Below, piece after piece: positions 16,852-24,019 of a stretch of DNA of 27,432 nt (position 1 is its first letter; every line of letters starts with the position of its first letter). This DNA comes from DAOPZC01 sp035353175. GTDB lineage: Bacteria > Verrucomicrobiota > Kiritimatiellia > RFP12 > UBA1067. The position numbers and the translations under genes were made by a program. The stretch is from contig DAOPZC010000060.1 in assembly GCA_035353175.1 (NCBI GenBank), forward strand, positions 1 to 27,432. The letters run 5' to 3'. The notes below the pieces were generated by a model that saw only the letters and a program-made list of their open reading frames with translations, made no database searches and was not told the DNA's origin.

Positions 16852-18006
16852 TCACCGGACACCCGCCATCAACGCCAAGAAACCCTCTGGATCAGCCTCG
16901 AAGCGCTGATAGCTTTCTATATCCACCACCACCGGTATTGCATCCGGATACCGGGCCATAAAGGTGGTGAGCCCGCCCGCTCTGCGGCTTCTTCCCGACT
17001 TCACTTCGATGGCGAACGTCCGGTCCGCCTCGTAGACATAATCAACCTCGTCGGTTCCCTCCCGCCAATAGTATAGCCTGCCCGGCAACTGATTGAGAAC
17101 AGCCCCAACCATAACCTCAAACAAGCGCCCGCGATTCTCGGGTTCGGACCAAGCCTTCAACCCGCCAGCATACGTACACAACGCGGGGCACAGCGGCAGA
17201 ATCTTGGGACTCGACCCTTTCTTCAGGTGCTCTTTCCGGCTGAACTTCTCAAGTCCCTTGTATAGATAGGCGCACTCCAGCAGAAACAGATAATGCTTCA
17301 CAAGCTCGACATTTCCGCGATCCTGCAACTGCCCGAGCAATTTGGTGTAGCTTATTTCCTGACACGGATACGCCCTGATAATCTCAAGAAACTGCCTGAA
17401 CAGAACGGGTTTCGACAGAGGACGGAGACGAAAAATGTCCTTGTTCAACACATTTTCGATAATGGCATCCCGCAGGTAAGCCTGCCACCGGGAGGCGTTT
17501 TTTACAAACCGGTAACTTCCAGGATATCCACCTTGAACGCAAAACTGATCAAACGACACACCCAACTTCGCTGATTCCGCGGCATTCCAATGACGCACGG
17601 ACAAAATCTCATACCGGCCCGCCAAACTTTCTTTGAGTCTTTGCTGAATCTCAAACGAGCTTGAACCCAATACGACAACACGAAGACGCTTTGGATTCTG
17701 ATTGTCCCACACCAGTTTGAGGACCTCCTGCCAACGGTCGATCTTCTGAACCTCATCGATCACAACGACCGACCCCGGAGGTAACAGCAACGCCTTCTGC
17801 CACTGAGCTAACAACCACTCCGGCTGCGGCGACAGCAAGTCATCCGCACTGACATACAGCGATTTCGTGCGCAAATGCGCCAAACACTGCTTGACGCCCG
17901 TTGTCTTCCCGACCTGCCGGGGCCCCAGCACAGCTTGAATCAAGGCGGACGACTCTCCCAATCGGGCTTTCAACTCGTGGGTGAATGCGCGGGATATCTC
18001 TTTCAT
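16852..18006 (-). CDS. AAA family ATPase with DUF4143 C-terminal domain
   Basis: A 384-residue protein of the common AAA_14/DUF4143 type. The Walker A loop is LGPRQVGKTTGVKQ (residues 27-40), Walker B is SVVVIDEVQKI near 79-89, and the sensor strand is VVLGSSSFEIQQR near 112. The C-terminal part carries EVDYVYEADRTFAIEVKSGRS, a PD-(D/E)xK nuclease-like pattern typical of DUF4143. These proteins are widespread in bacteria and archaea, often show signs of transfer, and have no firmly known role. It interrupts the glycan gene order between the GT4 and PglC-like genes and has its own promoter-like region with palindromes, so it is probably an inserted unit. Confidence 0.9.
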   Translation of the reverse strand: MKEISRAFTHELKARLGESSALIQAVLGPRQVGKTTGVKQCLAHLRTKSLYVSADDLLSPQPEWLLAQWQKALLLPPGSVVVIDEVQKIDRWQEVLKLVWDNQNPKRLRVVVLGSSSFEIQQRLKESLAGRYEILSVRHWNAAESAKLGVSFDQFCVQGGYPGSYRFVKNASRWQAYLRDAIIENVLNKDIFRLRPLSKPVLFRQFLEIIRAYPCQEISYTKLLGQLQDRGNVELVKHYLFLLECAYLYKGLEKFSRKEHLKKGSSPKILPLCPALCTYAGGLKAWSEPENRGRLFEVMVGAVLNQLPGRLYYWREGTDEVDYVYEADRTFAIEVKSGRSRRAGGLTTFMARYPDAIPVVVDIESYQRFEADPEGFLALMAGVR

Positions 18007-18012
18007 ATTTGC

Positions 18013-18046
18013 TAGATTAATCTACTATATTTCGTAGGTCAATCTA
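18013..18046 (-). promoter_or_regulatory. Palindromic operator/promoter candidate of the DUF4143 ATPase
   Basis: On the minus strand TAGATTGACCTAC, 8 nt, then GTAGATTAATCTA form an imperfect inverted repeat (11 of 13). The second arm contains the perfect palindrome TAGATTAATCTA. A TATAGT hexamer overlaps the gap and second arm, and a TTGACC hexamer lies in the first arm. The site ends 7 bp from the ATG, so binding of a repressor, perhaps the ATPase itself, would block transcription. Inference from position and symmetry. Confidence 0.5.
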
Positions 18047-19660
18047 TTATTTTATACCCGTCTTGGCAGGAAAACCTGGCTCGTTCTCACAACTCTTCCA
18101 CAAGATCTCCAAGTACGTTGCCGCCAGCTTGTCCCGGTCGAACACCTCTTCGGCCAGCCGCCGCGCGCTCCGTCCCATCCGCTTCCGCCGCTCGGGGTGA
18201 TCAGCCAAAGCCCGGATCGCATCGGCCATGCTCATCCCCGACGCAGATCCCTCGCTAATCACGCCGCAGTCGTACTCTTTCAGCCAAGGCTCCAGCCAGG
18301 TGCTCCGGTTGAAGACCGCCGGCAAGCCCGCCGCGATCCCGTCGAAGAACTTGTTCGGCGAATTCTCATAGAAAAGTGGCGCGTGCATGAACGTCACCAC
18401 GTTCACATCCGCCGCGAGATACAGACCGATCAACTCCACCTTCGGCAGGCTGCCGAAAAAGCGCGGCTGCGGCGCGGGTTCAAGGGGGTCAAGGTTCAAA
18501 CGGCCTGCGGCCTGGTTCAAAGGTTCAACAGGGTTCAAGCGCGCCTGCGGCGCGGGTTCAAGGGTTCCTGGGTTCAATCGCGCTTCGCGCTCGTTCAAGG
18601 GTTCAAGCGCCTTGGCGTCTTGGCGGGAGAACTCAACATTCGCGGTCTCCGACTCTCGAACTTTAGAACTCCCGAACTTTAGAACTTCGCCTCTTCCCAC
18701 TAATGAACTCACGCAATAACGCAATAACGCACTTCTCGGTCCGCCCCCCGCGAACCACCACACGATCCGCTCATCCCCGGCGGTACTTCTCACGGCTTCA
18801 ACCAAGTCACCGACGGCATTGCTCAGACCCATGGCGCCCGTATAAAGCACTACCGTCTGGTCTTCCCGGACACCGTAACGGGCACGGATCTCTTCCCGCC
18901 GCGCCCCATCCGGCACAAACTCCCCCAGATCGCAGCAGTTCGAAATCGTCACAACTTTAGAGCTCTCGCACTTTCGAACTTTAGAATTTCTCCCACCGTC
19001 CTCCGACCTCAGTCCGCCGCCCTCTCGACCCGCTAACGCACTAACGCCCTCCCCCACTAATGCACTTTTTTTCCCTCCGTCCCCAACTCCTAACTCCTCA
19101 CTCCTCACTCCTAACTTCTTCTCCACTCTCTCCGTCATCCCCGTGGAGCAGGTCACGATCGCGGCGGCATAACGGTAGGCCAGCGCCTCCAGCCGGAAAC
19201 TCAGCCACTTCAGCATGGGGTTTTTCAGCACCCCCGCCGCAATGGCGGAGTCCGGCCAGACATCGATCACCTCGAACACGTACGGGAGGCCGCGGAACCA
19301 CCGTCCGATCAAAGCCGGGACCGCCAGCGTGAGCGGGCCGCTCGACGCGATCATCACATCATACCCGCCGCCGCGCCGGATCACGAACCACAGCGCATGA
19401 GCCATGAAAGACAGGAACGAGACGATCCGGCGCAAAAAGCCCATGTGCGGACGATATGCCGTGCCGCTCACGAAAACGCGCACGCCGTCGATCACGGCCG
19501 GCTCATGGCCCGTCGGCCGCAGCGAGTCGTCGTACCCTGCACAGCAGACCACGTCCACGGCATGCCCCGCCTGGACGAAGCGCCGCGCGAACGCATGCGT
19601 CCGCACCGCGCCCCAGCCCCGGGGCGTCGCGAAATACTGATGGAGCCAAAGGATTTTCAT
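18047..19660 (-). CDS. GT4 glycosyltransferase (WbuB-like) with two large in-frame repeat insertions
   Basis: A 537-residue protein; the family is normally about 400. The N-terminal domain starts MKILWLHQYFATPRGWGAVR, typical of WbuB-like GT4 enzymes that add a HexNAc to a lipid-linked acceptor. VFEVIDVWPDSAIAAGVL and VVLYTGAMGLSNAVGDLVEA follow, and the C-terminal donor-binding domain has FYENSPNKFFDGIAAGLPAVF. Residues about 181-237 (between VEKK and VVTISNCCDL) and about 309-400 (between LRYCV and FFGSLPKVEL) have no counterpart in the family. They are translations of simple DNA repeats. Removing both gives the expected size and joins the conserved blocks. The ATG at 19660 was chosen at the family start; a longer frame upstream is unrelated. 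Activity is plausible if the insertions are surface loops, but unproven. Confidence 0.85.
   Translation of the reverse strand: MKILWLHQYFATPRGWGAVRTHAFARRFVQAGHAVDVVCCAGYDDSLRPTGHEPAVIDGVRVFVSGTAYRPHMGFLRRIVSFLSFMAHALWFVIRRGGGYDVMIASSGPLTLAVPALIGRWFRGLPYVFEVIDVWPDSAIAAGVLKNPMLKWLSFRLEALAYRYAAAIVTCSTGMTERVEKKLGVRSEELGVGDGGKKSALVGEGVSALAGREGGGLRSEDGGRNSKVRKCESSKVVTISNCCDLGEFVPDGARREEIRARYGVREDQTVVLYTGAMGLSNAVGDLVEAVRSTAGDERIVWWFAGGGPRSALLRYCVSSLVGRGEVLKFGSSKVRESETANVEFSRQDAKALEPLNEREARLNPGTLEPAPQARLNPVEPLNQAAGRLNLDPLEPAPQPRFFGSLPKVELIGLYLAADVNVVTFMHAPLFYENSPNKFFDGIAAGLPAVFNRSTWLEPWLKEYDCGVISEGSASGMSMADAIRALADHPERRKRMGRSARRLAEEVFDRDKLAATYLEILWKSCENEPGFPAKTGIK
18461..18605. repeat. Array of about 39-bp GGTTCAA-hairpin repeats inside the GT4 gene
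   Basis: Hairpin cores begin at 18461, 18502, 18541 and 18580, spaced 39-41 bp, each followed by GGTTCAA-type words. The cores differ but three are palindromic: GGCCTGCGGCC, GCGCCTGCGGCGC and GCGCTTCGCGC; the first is degenerate. The array is read in frame as LEPLNEREARLNP, LEPAPQARLNPV and EPLNQAAGRLNL style units of about 13 residues. The same family lies between genes at 27089-27203. Confidence 0.85.
18607..18736. repeat. Mixed repeat words inside the GT4 gene
   Basis: Continuing the same insertion are a CGCCAAGACGCCAAGGCGC word (18607-18630, read SRQDAKA), paired TCTAAAGTTCGGGAGTTC-type words (18646-18687) and an ACTAATGAACTCACGC-type word with CAATAACG repeats (18699-18735). Each family recurs elsewhere in the window. 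No stop codon arises in the gene's frame. Confidence 0.8.
18951..19118. repeat. Composite simple-repeat insertion inside the GT4 gene
   Basis: Four word families lie end to end: TTCTAAAGTTCGAAAGTGC (18953-18989), GGAGGACGG (near 18995), TAACGCACTAACG and ACTAATGCAC (19034-19066), and GGAGTGAGGAGTGAGGAG (19087-19116). They encode NSKVRKCESSK, LRSEDGG, SALVGEGVSALAG and VRSEELGV. About 56 codons are added between two conserved GT4 blocks without breaking the frame. Confidence 0.8.
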
Positions 19661-19695
19661 TGCCCGCGCACGCTTATGAACATCCGTTCCGACGT

Positions 19696-21099
19696 TTAAC
19701 GCAAACACGACAGGACCGCTGCCGCGTCCACGACCGACCACCCGTCGGCCTTTCGTCTCCCGATCTTCGGCGCAGAGGGGACAAACACCCATCTTTCGAC
19801 CCGATCCGGCCCTCCAAAGGGAAGCGCACGGGAAACCAACCGGGTTCCGGTGCCGCACACGTCGTTCTCGCCGAAGGGTTTCGCAGACCACTTAGCCTCT
19901 CCCACAAGTCCGCATCGCCCGTCGACCGACGCCGAGACGATATCCCATTCGGGCAGATTCGCCTGCCACCAGCGGGCTGCGGGTTGCCAAGCGCCGTTTC
20001 CCATTTTTTCGGCCGCCAAAATCGGTGCCGCACGCCTGCACAAATCTTCCCAAACGCGAGAAACGATTTCCTGCTTGAATGAATGCCATACCGCCAACCG
20101 GGCATGCCGAGAGGCTCCAGCTAGAAAACCCCGCCGCGAAGCGACTACACGGAACCAGAACGCAAAAAAAGGATCGCTGATCTTATAGAGCGCCCGCTTG
20201 CATGTCTTCTCGCTTTCTCCGAAAGGCGTCTCGCGGACAACAATTCCGAGTTCCTGCAGCCGGGCCAAAGGTCGGGCCAGGGAGGTCACCGGACACCCCA
20301 GCCTGCCGGCCATCTCTGAAACCCGGTTGCTGCCACCACCGATCACATCCAACAACGGGCGAAGGCTGAGAGCAGACGGCGTCTCTTCAAGCAACAACCG
20401 GTCCGGCTCCGTATGCAGCGGCCCCATCGGATCCAGCACAAGCGCGTCAACGGCATCGTCCAGCGCCATGCCGAACGGTTGCGCCAACTCCCAATACCGG
20501 GGAATTCCGCCCCAAACCGAATAGGCCTCAATCACCGCCACCGGATCGTGCCCCCCCAGCGCTTCGGCAAGCCACCCCGGAGGAAGCGGACGCAGTGTAA
20601 AAGCCTCAGAGGCCCGCCCGTAGAGCGGTGCCGACGCGTCGAGTACAAATCCCTGCATCATCCGCTGGCTGGACCCCGCGATCACGGCCAGTAACCCGTC
20701 CGTCTCCCGCTCCCGGTCAACCCAGTTCTGAAAGACACTCGGAAGCGACGGGGTGCCCATTACCAGATACGGAAACTCGTCCAGAATCAGCGGGCCCTTC
20801 CAACCGCAGGCGCGGGCATCTGACGAAAGCCGTCTGAGCAGCGAACCCCAATCCGGATATTCAACGTCGTTAAAACCCGTCAATTTTGCTGACACGGCAT
20901 CCGCGAAATACCGCCGTTGTACGGCTGCCGCCGACACGTCCGCAACGGTGTAAACGCCGCCGTTTTTTGCGCTCCATTCCATCAGCAACCGACTTTTCCC
21001 GACACGCCTCCGCCCCCACAAAGCGGCAAGCCCTGCGGTTCGGCGCTTAACCAACCCATCAAGGCGATCCAACTCGGCTGTCCGATCAAGAAACTTCAT
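19696..21099 (-). CDS. AAA family ATPase with DUF234-like C-terminal domain
   Basis: A 467-residue protein of the archaeal-ATPase/DUF234 type. It opens MKFLDRTAELDRLDGLVKRR, has Walker A WGRRRVGKSRLL at about 28-39, Walker B PLILDEFPYLV near 102-112 and the sensor strand AVIAGSSQRMM. A winged-helix stretch lies around 262-300 (SEMAGRLGCPVTSLARPLARLQELGIV). The C-terminal region has ISDPFFAFWFRVV, the DUF234 hallmark, and LVGEAKWSAK, a nuclease-like E-x-K motif. The role of this family is unknown. It differs from the other ATPase in the window, yet both share the arrangement of a palindrome directly before the start codon. It ends 35 bp before the GT4 gene. Confidence 0.88.
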   Translation of the reverse strand: MKFLDRTAELDRLDGLVKRRTAGLAALWGRRRVGKSRLLMEWSAKNGGVYTVADVSAAAVQRRYFADAVSAKLTGFNDVEYPDWGSLLRRLSSDARACGWKGPLILDEFPYLVMGTPSLPSVFQNWVDRERETDGLLAVIAGSSQRMMQGFVLDASAPLYGRASEAFTLRPLPPGWLAEALGGHDPVAVIEAYSVWGGIPRYWELAQPFGMALDDAVDALVLDPMGPLHTEPDRLLLEETPSALSLRPLLDVIGGGSNRVSEMAGRLGCPVTSLARPLARLQELGIVVRETPFGESEKTCKRALYKISDPFFAFWFRVVASRRGFLAGASRHARLAVWHSFKQEIVSRVWEDLCRRAAPILAAEKMGNGAWQPAARWWQANLPEWDIVSASVDGRCGLVGEAKWSAKPFGENDVCGTGTRLVSRALPFGGPDRVERWVFVPSAPKIGRRKADGWSVVDAAAVLSCLR

Positions 21100-21107
21100 G
21101 GTGCAAA

Positions 21108-21142
21108 ATTATACACAGAATCATTATGCTTGAAAGCATAAT
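21108..21142 (-). promoter_or_regulatory. Promoter and palindromic operator candidate of the DUF234 ATPase; possibly leaderless
   Basis: A perfect palindrome, ATTATGCTT-2 nt-AAGCATAAT, occupies 21123-21142. On the minus strand a consensus TATAAT lies at 21113-21108, only 8 bp from the ATG at 21099, so the transcript would begin at or within a base or two of the start codon. The palindrome covers the expected -35 position. No Shine-Dalgarno sequence is seen. This points to autoregulation and a leaderless message; both are inference. Confidence 0.5.
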
Positions 21143-21906
21143 ATTTCCAGACTAGTGAAAGGTCGGCGAAGGACGCGTCTCCGGGTGATCGGCGTGAAAA
21201 GGGGTTGTGCATGATGTTGACGATGCGAAGGGTTAGGAACAAACGCCGAAACAGGGGATTTCCGAAGCGGTTGCAGGCGCAAACAAGGCGGGAACGGCGG
21301 TTCTGGTCGTCGCAGGCAAGGGGCCAGGCGGGATGCGGCGTGCGTTCCTGTGTTGTTGTAGATTTTTGGTGGTGAGGAAGTTGGATGAATTCTAAAGGAT
21401 GAAGGATGGAGGATGAATCGGAGGGACGGGGAATTAATAACAATAAAAACAACGGGATGCCTGCCAGGCCTGTCGGCCGGGGGGCGCGGGATTTGCTGCT
21501 GATGCCGGGGTAAATCATCGTTGTCTTCCTTCGTAGGTGAGGAGGCGTGCGCTGCCTCCACATAACGTGGAGAATCAACATATTGGGGAGCGGGCACTAG
21601 AAAAAGTGGACATTGAACGGAACCCGCCGGCGGTACAAAACGGAACAAAATGGGACAGTAACCGGCACGATAAACCGCATAAAACAGCCATAACTATCTT
21701 ATTTACAGTTATTTATGACACCGCCACGGGGTTCGCGCGTTCCACTTCCACCACGATGCCGAAACGTTCATCTCTGGGCCCGGATGAGATGAGAGGACAG
21801 GCGAGGCCGCCGTCCATCCCTCGAGGCGAAGCGACTCGGGAGACGACCGCGGCGGAACGGCGCGGGAAATGTTGATATCTGTCCTTAGGTAAGAAGGAGA
21901 ATCATT
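21143..21906. other. Gene-poor stretch between divergent genes
   Basis: No convincing coding region. Reading frames here are low in complexity and do not resemble known proteins. A GGATGAAGGATGGAGGATGAAT repeat-like tract lies near 21396-21418 beside GAATTCTAAA (21388-21394 region), words of the same kind as the repeats elsewhere. GGACAGGCGAGGCCGCCGTCC-like hairpin sequence lies at about 21795-21815. An AT-rich segment at 21686-21716 has ATAACT and AGTTAT arms (21690-21695 and 21707-21712) and may hold the promoter for the plus-strand genes. Confidence 0.5.
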
Positions 21907-22317
21907 ATGACGAATACGCTCACTCCCAAACAACTGAAGCTCGTCGCCTCGCTCGCGGCCGACGACGATGTTCAGGCGGCCTGTGCCACGGCAGGTGTCG
22001 GACGCACGACCGCCTACCGCTGGCTTAAAGACCCGGAGGTCCAGTCAGCCCTCGCGCAACACCGCGAGCAGGCCTTCTCGGAGGCTCTTGGCAGCCTCAA
22101 ATCCAAGGCATCGCGGGCGGTCGCCGAGCTTGAAAAGCTGCTGACCGTCAGCGACGAACGGTTGCGGCGTCTGGTCTGCAACGACATTCTGCTTTACGCC
22201 TGGCGCGTCCGCGAACTGGAGGATTTCGAACGGCGGCTCGTGGCCTTGGAGAAAAGAGCGGAGATTCGAGGCCATCGGTCAGAGGCCGATGGAGAAGCGA
22301 ACGAAAACAAGCGGTAG
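21907..22317 (+). CDS. Small helix-turn-helix protein (phage terminase small-subunit-like fold)
   Basis: A 136-residue protein. Residues 5-50 read LTPKQLKLVASLAADDDVQAACATAGVGRTTAYRWLKDPEVQSAL, a helix-turn-helix of the phBC6A51/terminase small subunit-like type. The rest is predicted helical and charged, with a long amphipathic stretch (LEDFERRLVALEKRAEIRG). A strong AAGGAG lies 8 bases before the ATG. It may bind DNA, but no terminase large subunit or other phage gene is nearby, so a packaging role is unlikely here. It is the first of two plus-strand genes in a minus-strand region, which suggests a transferred unit. Confidence 0.75.
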   Translation: MTNTLTPKQLKLVASLAADDDVQAACATAGVGRTTAYRWLKDPEVQSALAQHREQAFSEALGSLKSKASRAVAELEKLLTVSDERLRRLVCNDILLYAWRVRELEDFERRLVALEKRAEIRGHRSEADGEANENKR

Positions 22318-22349
22318 GTCGGTGAGGCGATACAGCAGAAAGAGAGGAA

Positions 22350-22577
22350 ATGATGAAAAACAAAGAAAATAGGTTGAAACGATTAGAAGACAAGGTGCCG
22401 TCGGAGCCGGTCTTCATCGAGTGGCAAGGCGGAAGACACTGGACCGAGGAGGAAAAAGCGGAGGCTATCAGGCTCCATCCGAACGCCAAATGTTATTGGA
22501 TGTCACTGCGCGACGCGTTCGGGTTTGGGAAGGGGATCCAGGAATACACAGGCGCGCGTTCGCCGAACCCCGAATGA
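22350..22577 (+). CDS. Short hypothetical protein
   Basis: A 75-residue protein with AGAGAGG just upstream of a double ATG (22350 and 22353); either could be used. It begins with a basic helix (MMKNKENRLKRLEDKV) and has TEEEKAEAIRLHPNAKCYWMSLRDAFG in the middle. I do not recognise a family. It lies 32 bp after the helix-turn-helix gene on the same strand, so the two are probably cotranscribed. Good ribosome binding site and spacing make it a likely real gene. Confidence 0.55.
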   Translation: MMKNKENRLKRLEDKVPSEPVFIEWQGGRHWTEEEKAEAIRLHPNAKCYWMSLRDAFGFGKGIQEYTGARSPNPE

Positions 22578-22600
22578 GAGGCCCCGCTTGGAAGAGGCCC

Positions 22601-22702
22601 CCGCAAAGACGCCAAGGCGCGAAGTGTATCCGTTAGCCGAGCAATGAGGGGAAGCCCCTTGCCACCACCTCTCCTCTTTTTTGCGCCTTCGCGTCTTTGC
22701 GG
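22601..22702. repeat. Inverted pair of CGCAAAGACGC-type repeats
   Basis: CCGCAAAGACGCCAAGGCGC begins at 22601, and its inverted partner ends at 22702 (reverse complement CCGCAAAGACGCGAAGGCGC). They match at 20 of 22 positions with about 58 bp between. A related CTCCGCGCCTCTGCGAGAAA word follows at about 22756-22775. The pair could fold into a long hairpin between the convergent plus-strand hypothetical and the minus-strand sugar transferase, and may act as a terminator, but there is no T-run. Confidence 0.75.
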
Positions 22703-22779
22703 AAAAACTCTATTCCCCATTGCCTAGCGCCGGTTTCCGGCCACATCTCCGCGCGCTCCGCGCCTCTGCGAGAAACCAC

Positions 22780-23454
22780 TCATTCCAGTCCCGGCACGGA
22801 AATGTCCGGCAGGTCTTTGAAGACCTTTTTCAGTAGTCTGCTCTTGGGAAACACGATCACCCAGGCGGTCAGGAAAATGATCAGGCAGTCGGTCCGGAAC
22901 GACAGGTGCCGCTGATACCATAGCTCCAGTTCGCCCTTTGCTGGGGCAATATACTGCGCATAGAACTGGTCGAGCGGCAGGCCCGACTCGGAAAGCAAGC
23001 GCTCCTCGTCGCGGAAGACGATCGAGCCGATGCCGGTCAGCCCCGGGCGGACGTTGTAGATGACCCGTTTCACGTGCTCCGGATAGGGGTCGAACGTCTT
23101 GTCTACCAGCGGACGCGGCCCCACGATCGACATATCGCCCAGCAGGATGTTGAGCAGCTGGGGCAGCTCATTGATCTTGGTCATGCGCAGGACGTGTCCC
23201 AGCGGCAGCACGCGCGGATCGCGCCGCGTGGTGTGCAACCCGCCATTCAGGTTCGGGCTGTCCTTCAGCATGGTCGCGAATTTCCAGATGCCGAACTTTT
23301 TGTTGTGCCGCCCGATCCGCTGTTGGAAGTAAAACACGTAGTGCTCGCCGGTCAGCAGCAGCCCGATGCAGACCGGGATCAGCAGCGGCGACAATATCAG
23401 CAATGCGAAACCGGACAACGTGATATCCATCAAACGTTTAAGAAAGAGATACAT
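22780..23454 (-). CDS. Monotopic sugar-phosphate transferase (bacterial sugar transferase family)
   Basis: A 224-residue protein. The N-terminus MYLFLKRLMDITLSGFALL is the membrane re-entrant helix, followed by FYFQQRIGRHNKKFGIWKFATM, the second signature. The active-site segment reads RMTKINELPQLLNILLGDMSIVGPRPL, and VRPGLTGIGSI follows. It should transfer a sugar-1-phosphate to undecaprenyl phosphate. The position of the catalytic Asp of PglC is Asn here (INELPQ); this variant occurs in part of the family as I recall it. The ATG at 23454 has GAGGAG upstream, and the longer frame lacks family features. It shares no close similarity with the PglC-like enzyme in the same window, so two glycans may be primed separately. 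Confidence 0.85.
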   Translation of the reverse strand: MYLFLKRLMDITLSGFALLILSPLLIPVCIGLLLTGEHYVFYFQQRIGRHNKKFGIWKFATMLKDSPNLNGGLHTTRRDPRVLPLGHVLRMTKINELPQLLNILLGDMSIVGPRPLVDKTFDPYPEHVKRVIYNVRPGLTGIGSIVFRDEERLLSESGLPLDQFYAQYIAPAKGELELWYQRHLSFRTDCLIIFLTAWVIVFPKSRLLKKVFKDLPDISVPGLE

Positions 23455-23483
23455 GTGTCTCCTCAAAAAACAAATAAGAAATA

Positions 23484-24018
23484 GCGAGTTAAGCGCGATA
23501 AGCAAGGTAAGCGGAAAAAGCAGAGCAAGAACTTAGGAGTCGTGTAAGGATGCGGCAAAAGAACCGATCATCTTCATTATCGCGACAATCTCTTCGGCCA
23601 ACTCATTTTGATAAACGATATAGCCGAGTTCATGGGCTATCACAAGTTGGGTGTCTACTTCCGCCAAAGAGCCGGATGCGATGCACAGAAAGTTACTGAA
23701 CTCTTTGGCCGTGTTACGCTTCGACCCTTCAGCAATATTCGACGGAACCGAAACGACTGCCCGTTTTAGCTGATCCATGAGCGCATACTGCTCATGTTTT
23801 GGGAACTCATTCAGCAAGGCATAGACTGTTTTAACCAATTGAATCCCGCGTTTCCAAATCTCAAGTTTCCGATACCGTAATTCTTCGACACTCATGTTCC
23901 GCTTCCAATTTTACTCGCTCACCGCGCTATCCCCCGCCTCACCAGCGTATCCCGCTTACCGCGCTTCACCAGCTTATCCCGCTTATCGCGCTTACCCGGC
24001 TTATCGCGCCTAACGCGC
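23484..24018. repeat. Four-helix-bundle gene bounded by 31-bp inverted repeats
   Basis: The left repeat (23484-23514, starting GCGAGTTAAGCGCGATAAGC) and the inverted right repeat (23988-24018) match at 26 of 31 positions. Further copies of the CCCGCTTATCGCGCTTACC-type word fill 23911-23987. The right end stops one base from the stop codon of the dehydratase gene, and the left end is 29 bp from the start of the sugar transferase gene. The unit therefore fills the gap between two glycan genes and looks like an inserted cassette; transposition itself is not shown. Confidence 0.6.
23533..23895 (-). CDS. Four-helix-bundle protein (23S rRNA intervening-sequence type)
   Basis: A 120-residue protein matching the IVS/S23 four-helix-bundle family in length and motifs: YRKLEIWKRGIQLVKTVYALLNEFP, YALMDQLKRAVVSVPSNIAEGSKRNTAKEFSNFLCIASGSLAEVDTQL and a final helix. 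These proteins are found inside 23S rRNA intervening sequences and also alone at many chromosomal sites; function is unknown. The ATG at 23895 has a GGAAGCGGAA stretch upstream. Here it stands alone between glycan genes and is framed by inverted repeats. A second, distinct member lies at the right edge of the window. Confidence 0.9.
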   Translation of the reverse strand: MSVEELRYRKLEIWKRGIQLVKTVYALLNEFPKHEQYALMDQLKRAVVSVPSNIAEGSKRNTAKEFSNFLCIASGSLAEVDTQLVIAHELGYIVYQNELAEEIVAIMKMIGSFAASLHDS

Positions 24019-24019
24019 T

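Noticed and set aside
16849..16854. Read-through of the DUF4143 ATPase TGA into the 49-codon tail
   Set aside because: The ATPase already has a normal family length and ending, and there is no supporting signal. A gene remnant or short separate gene is more likely.
18461..18605. Possible tRNA relics because GGTTCAA resembles the T-loop
   Set aside because: No acceptor, D or anticodon arms can be drawn around any copy, and the spacing of 39 bp is too short for a tRNA.
19661..19891. A 77-residue N-terminal extension of the GT4 frame
   Set aside because: It overlaps the end of the DUF234 ATPase gene in another frame and has no family similarity. The GT4 family starts at the ATG at 19660.
21124..21648. 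A 174-codon open frame on the minus strand in the gap
   Set aside because: Its composition is Pro/Arg/Ser-rich, it runs through a simple GGATGAAGG repeat and the palindromic operator, and it matches no family I know. Best seen as non-coding.
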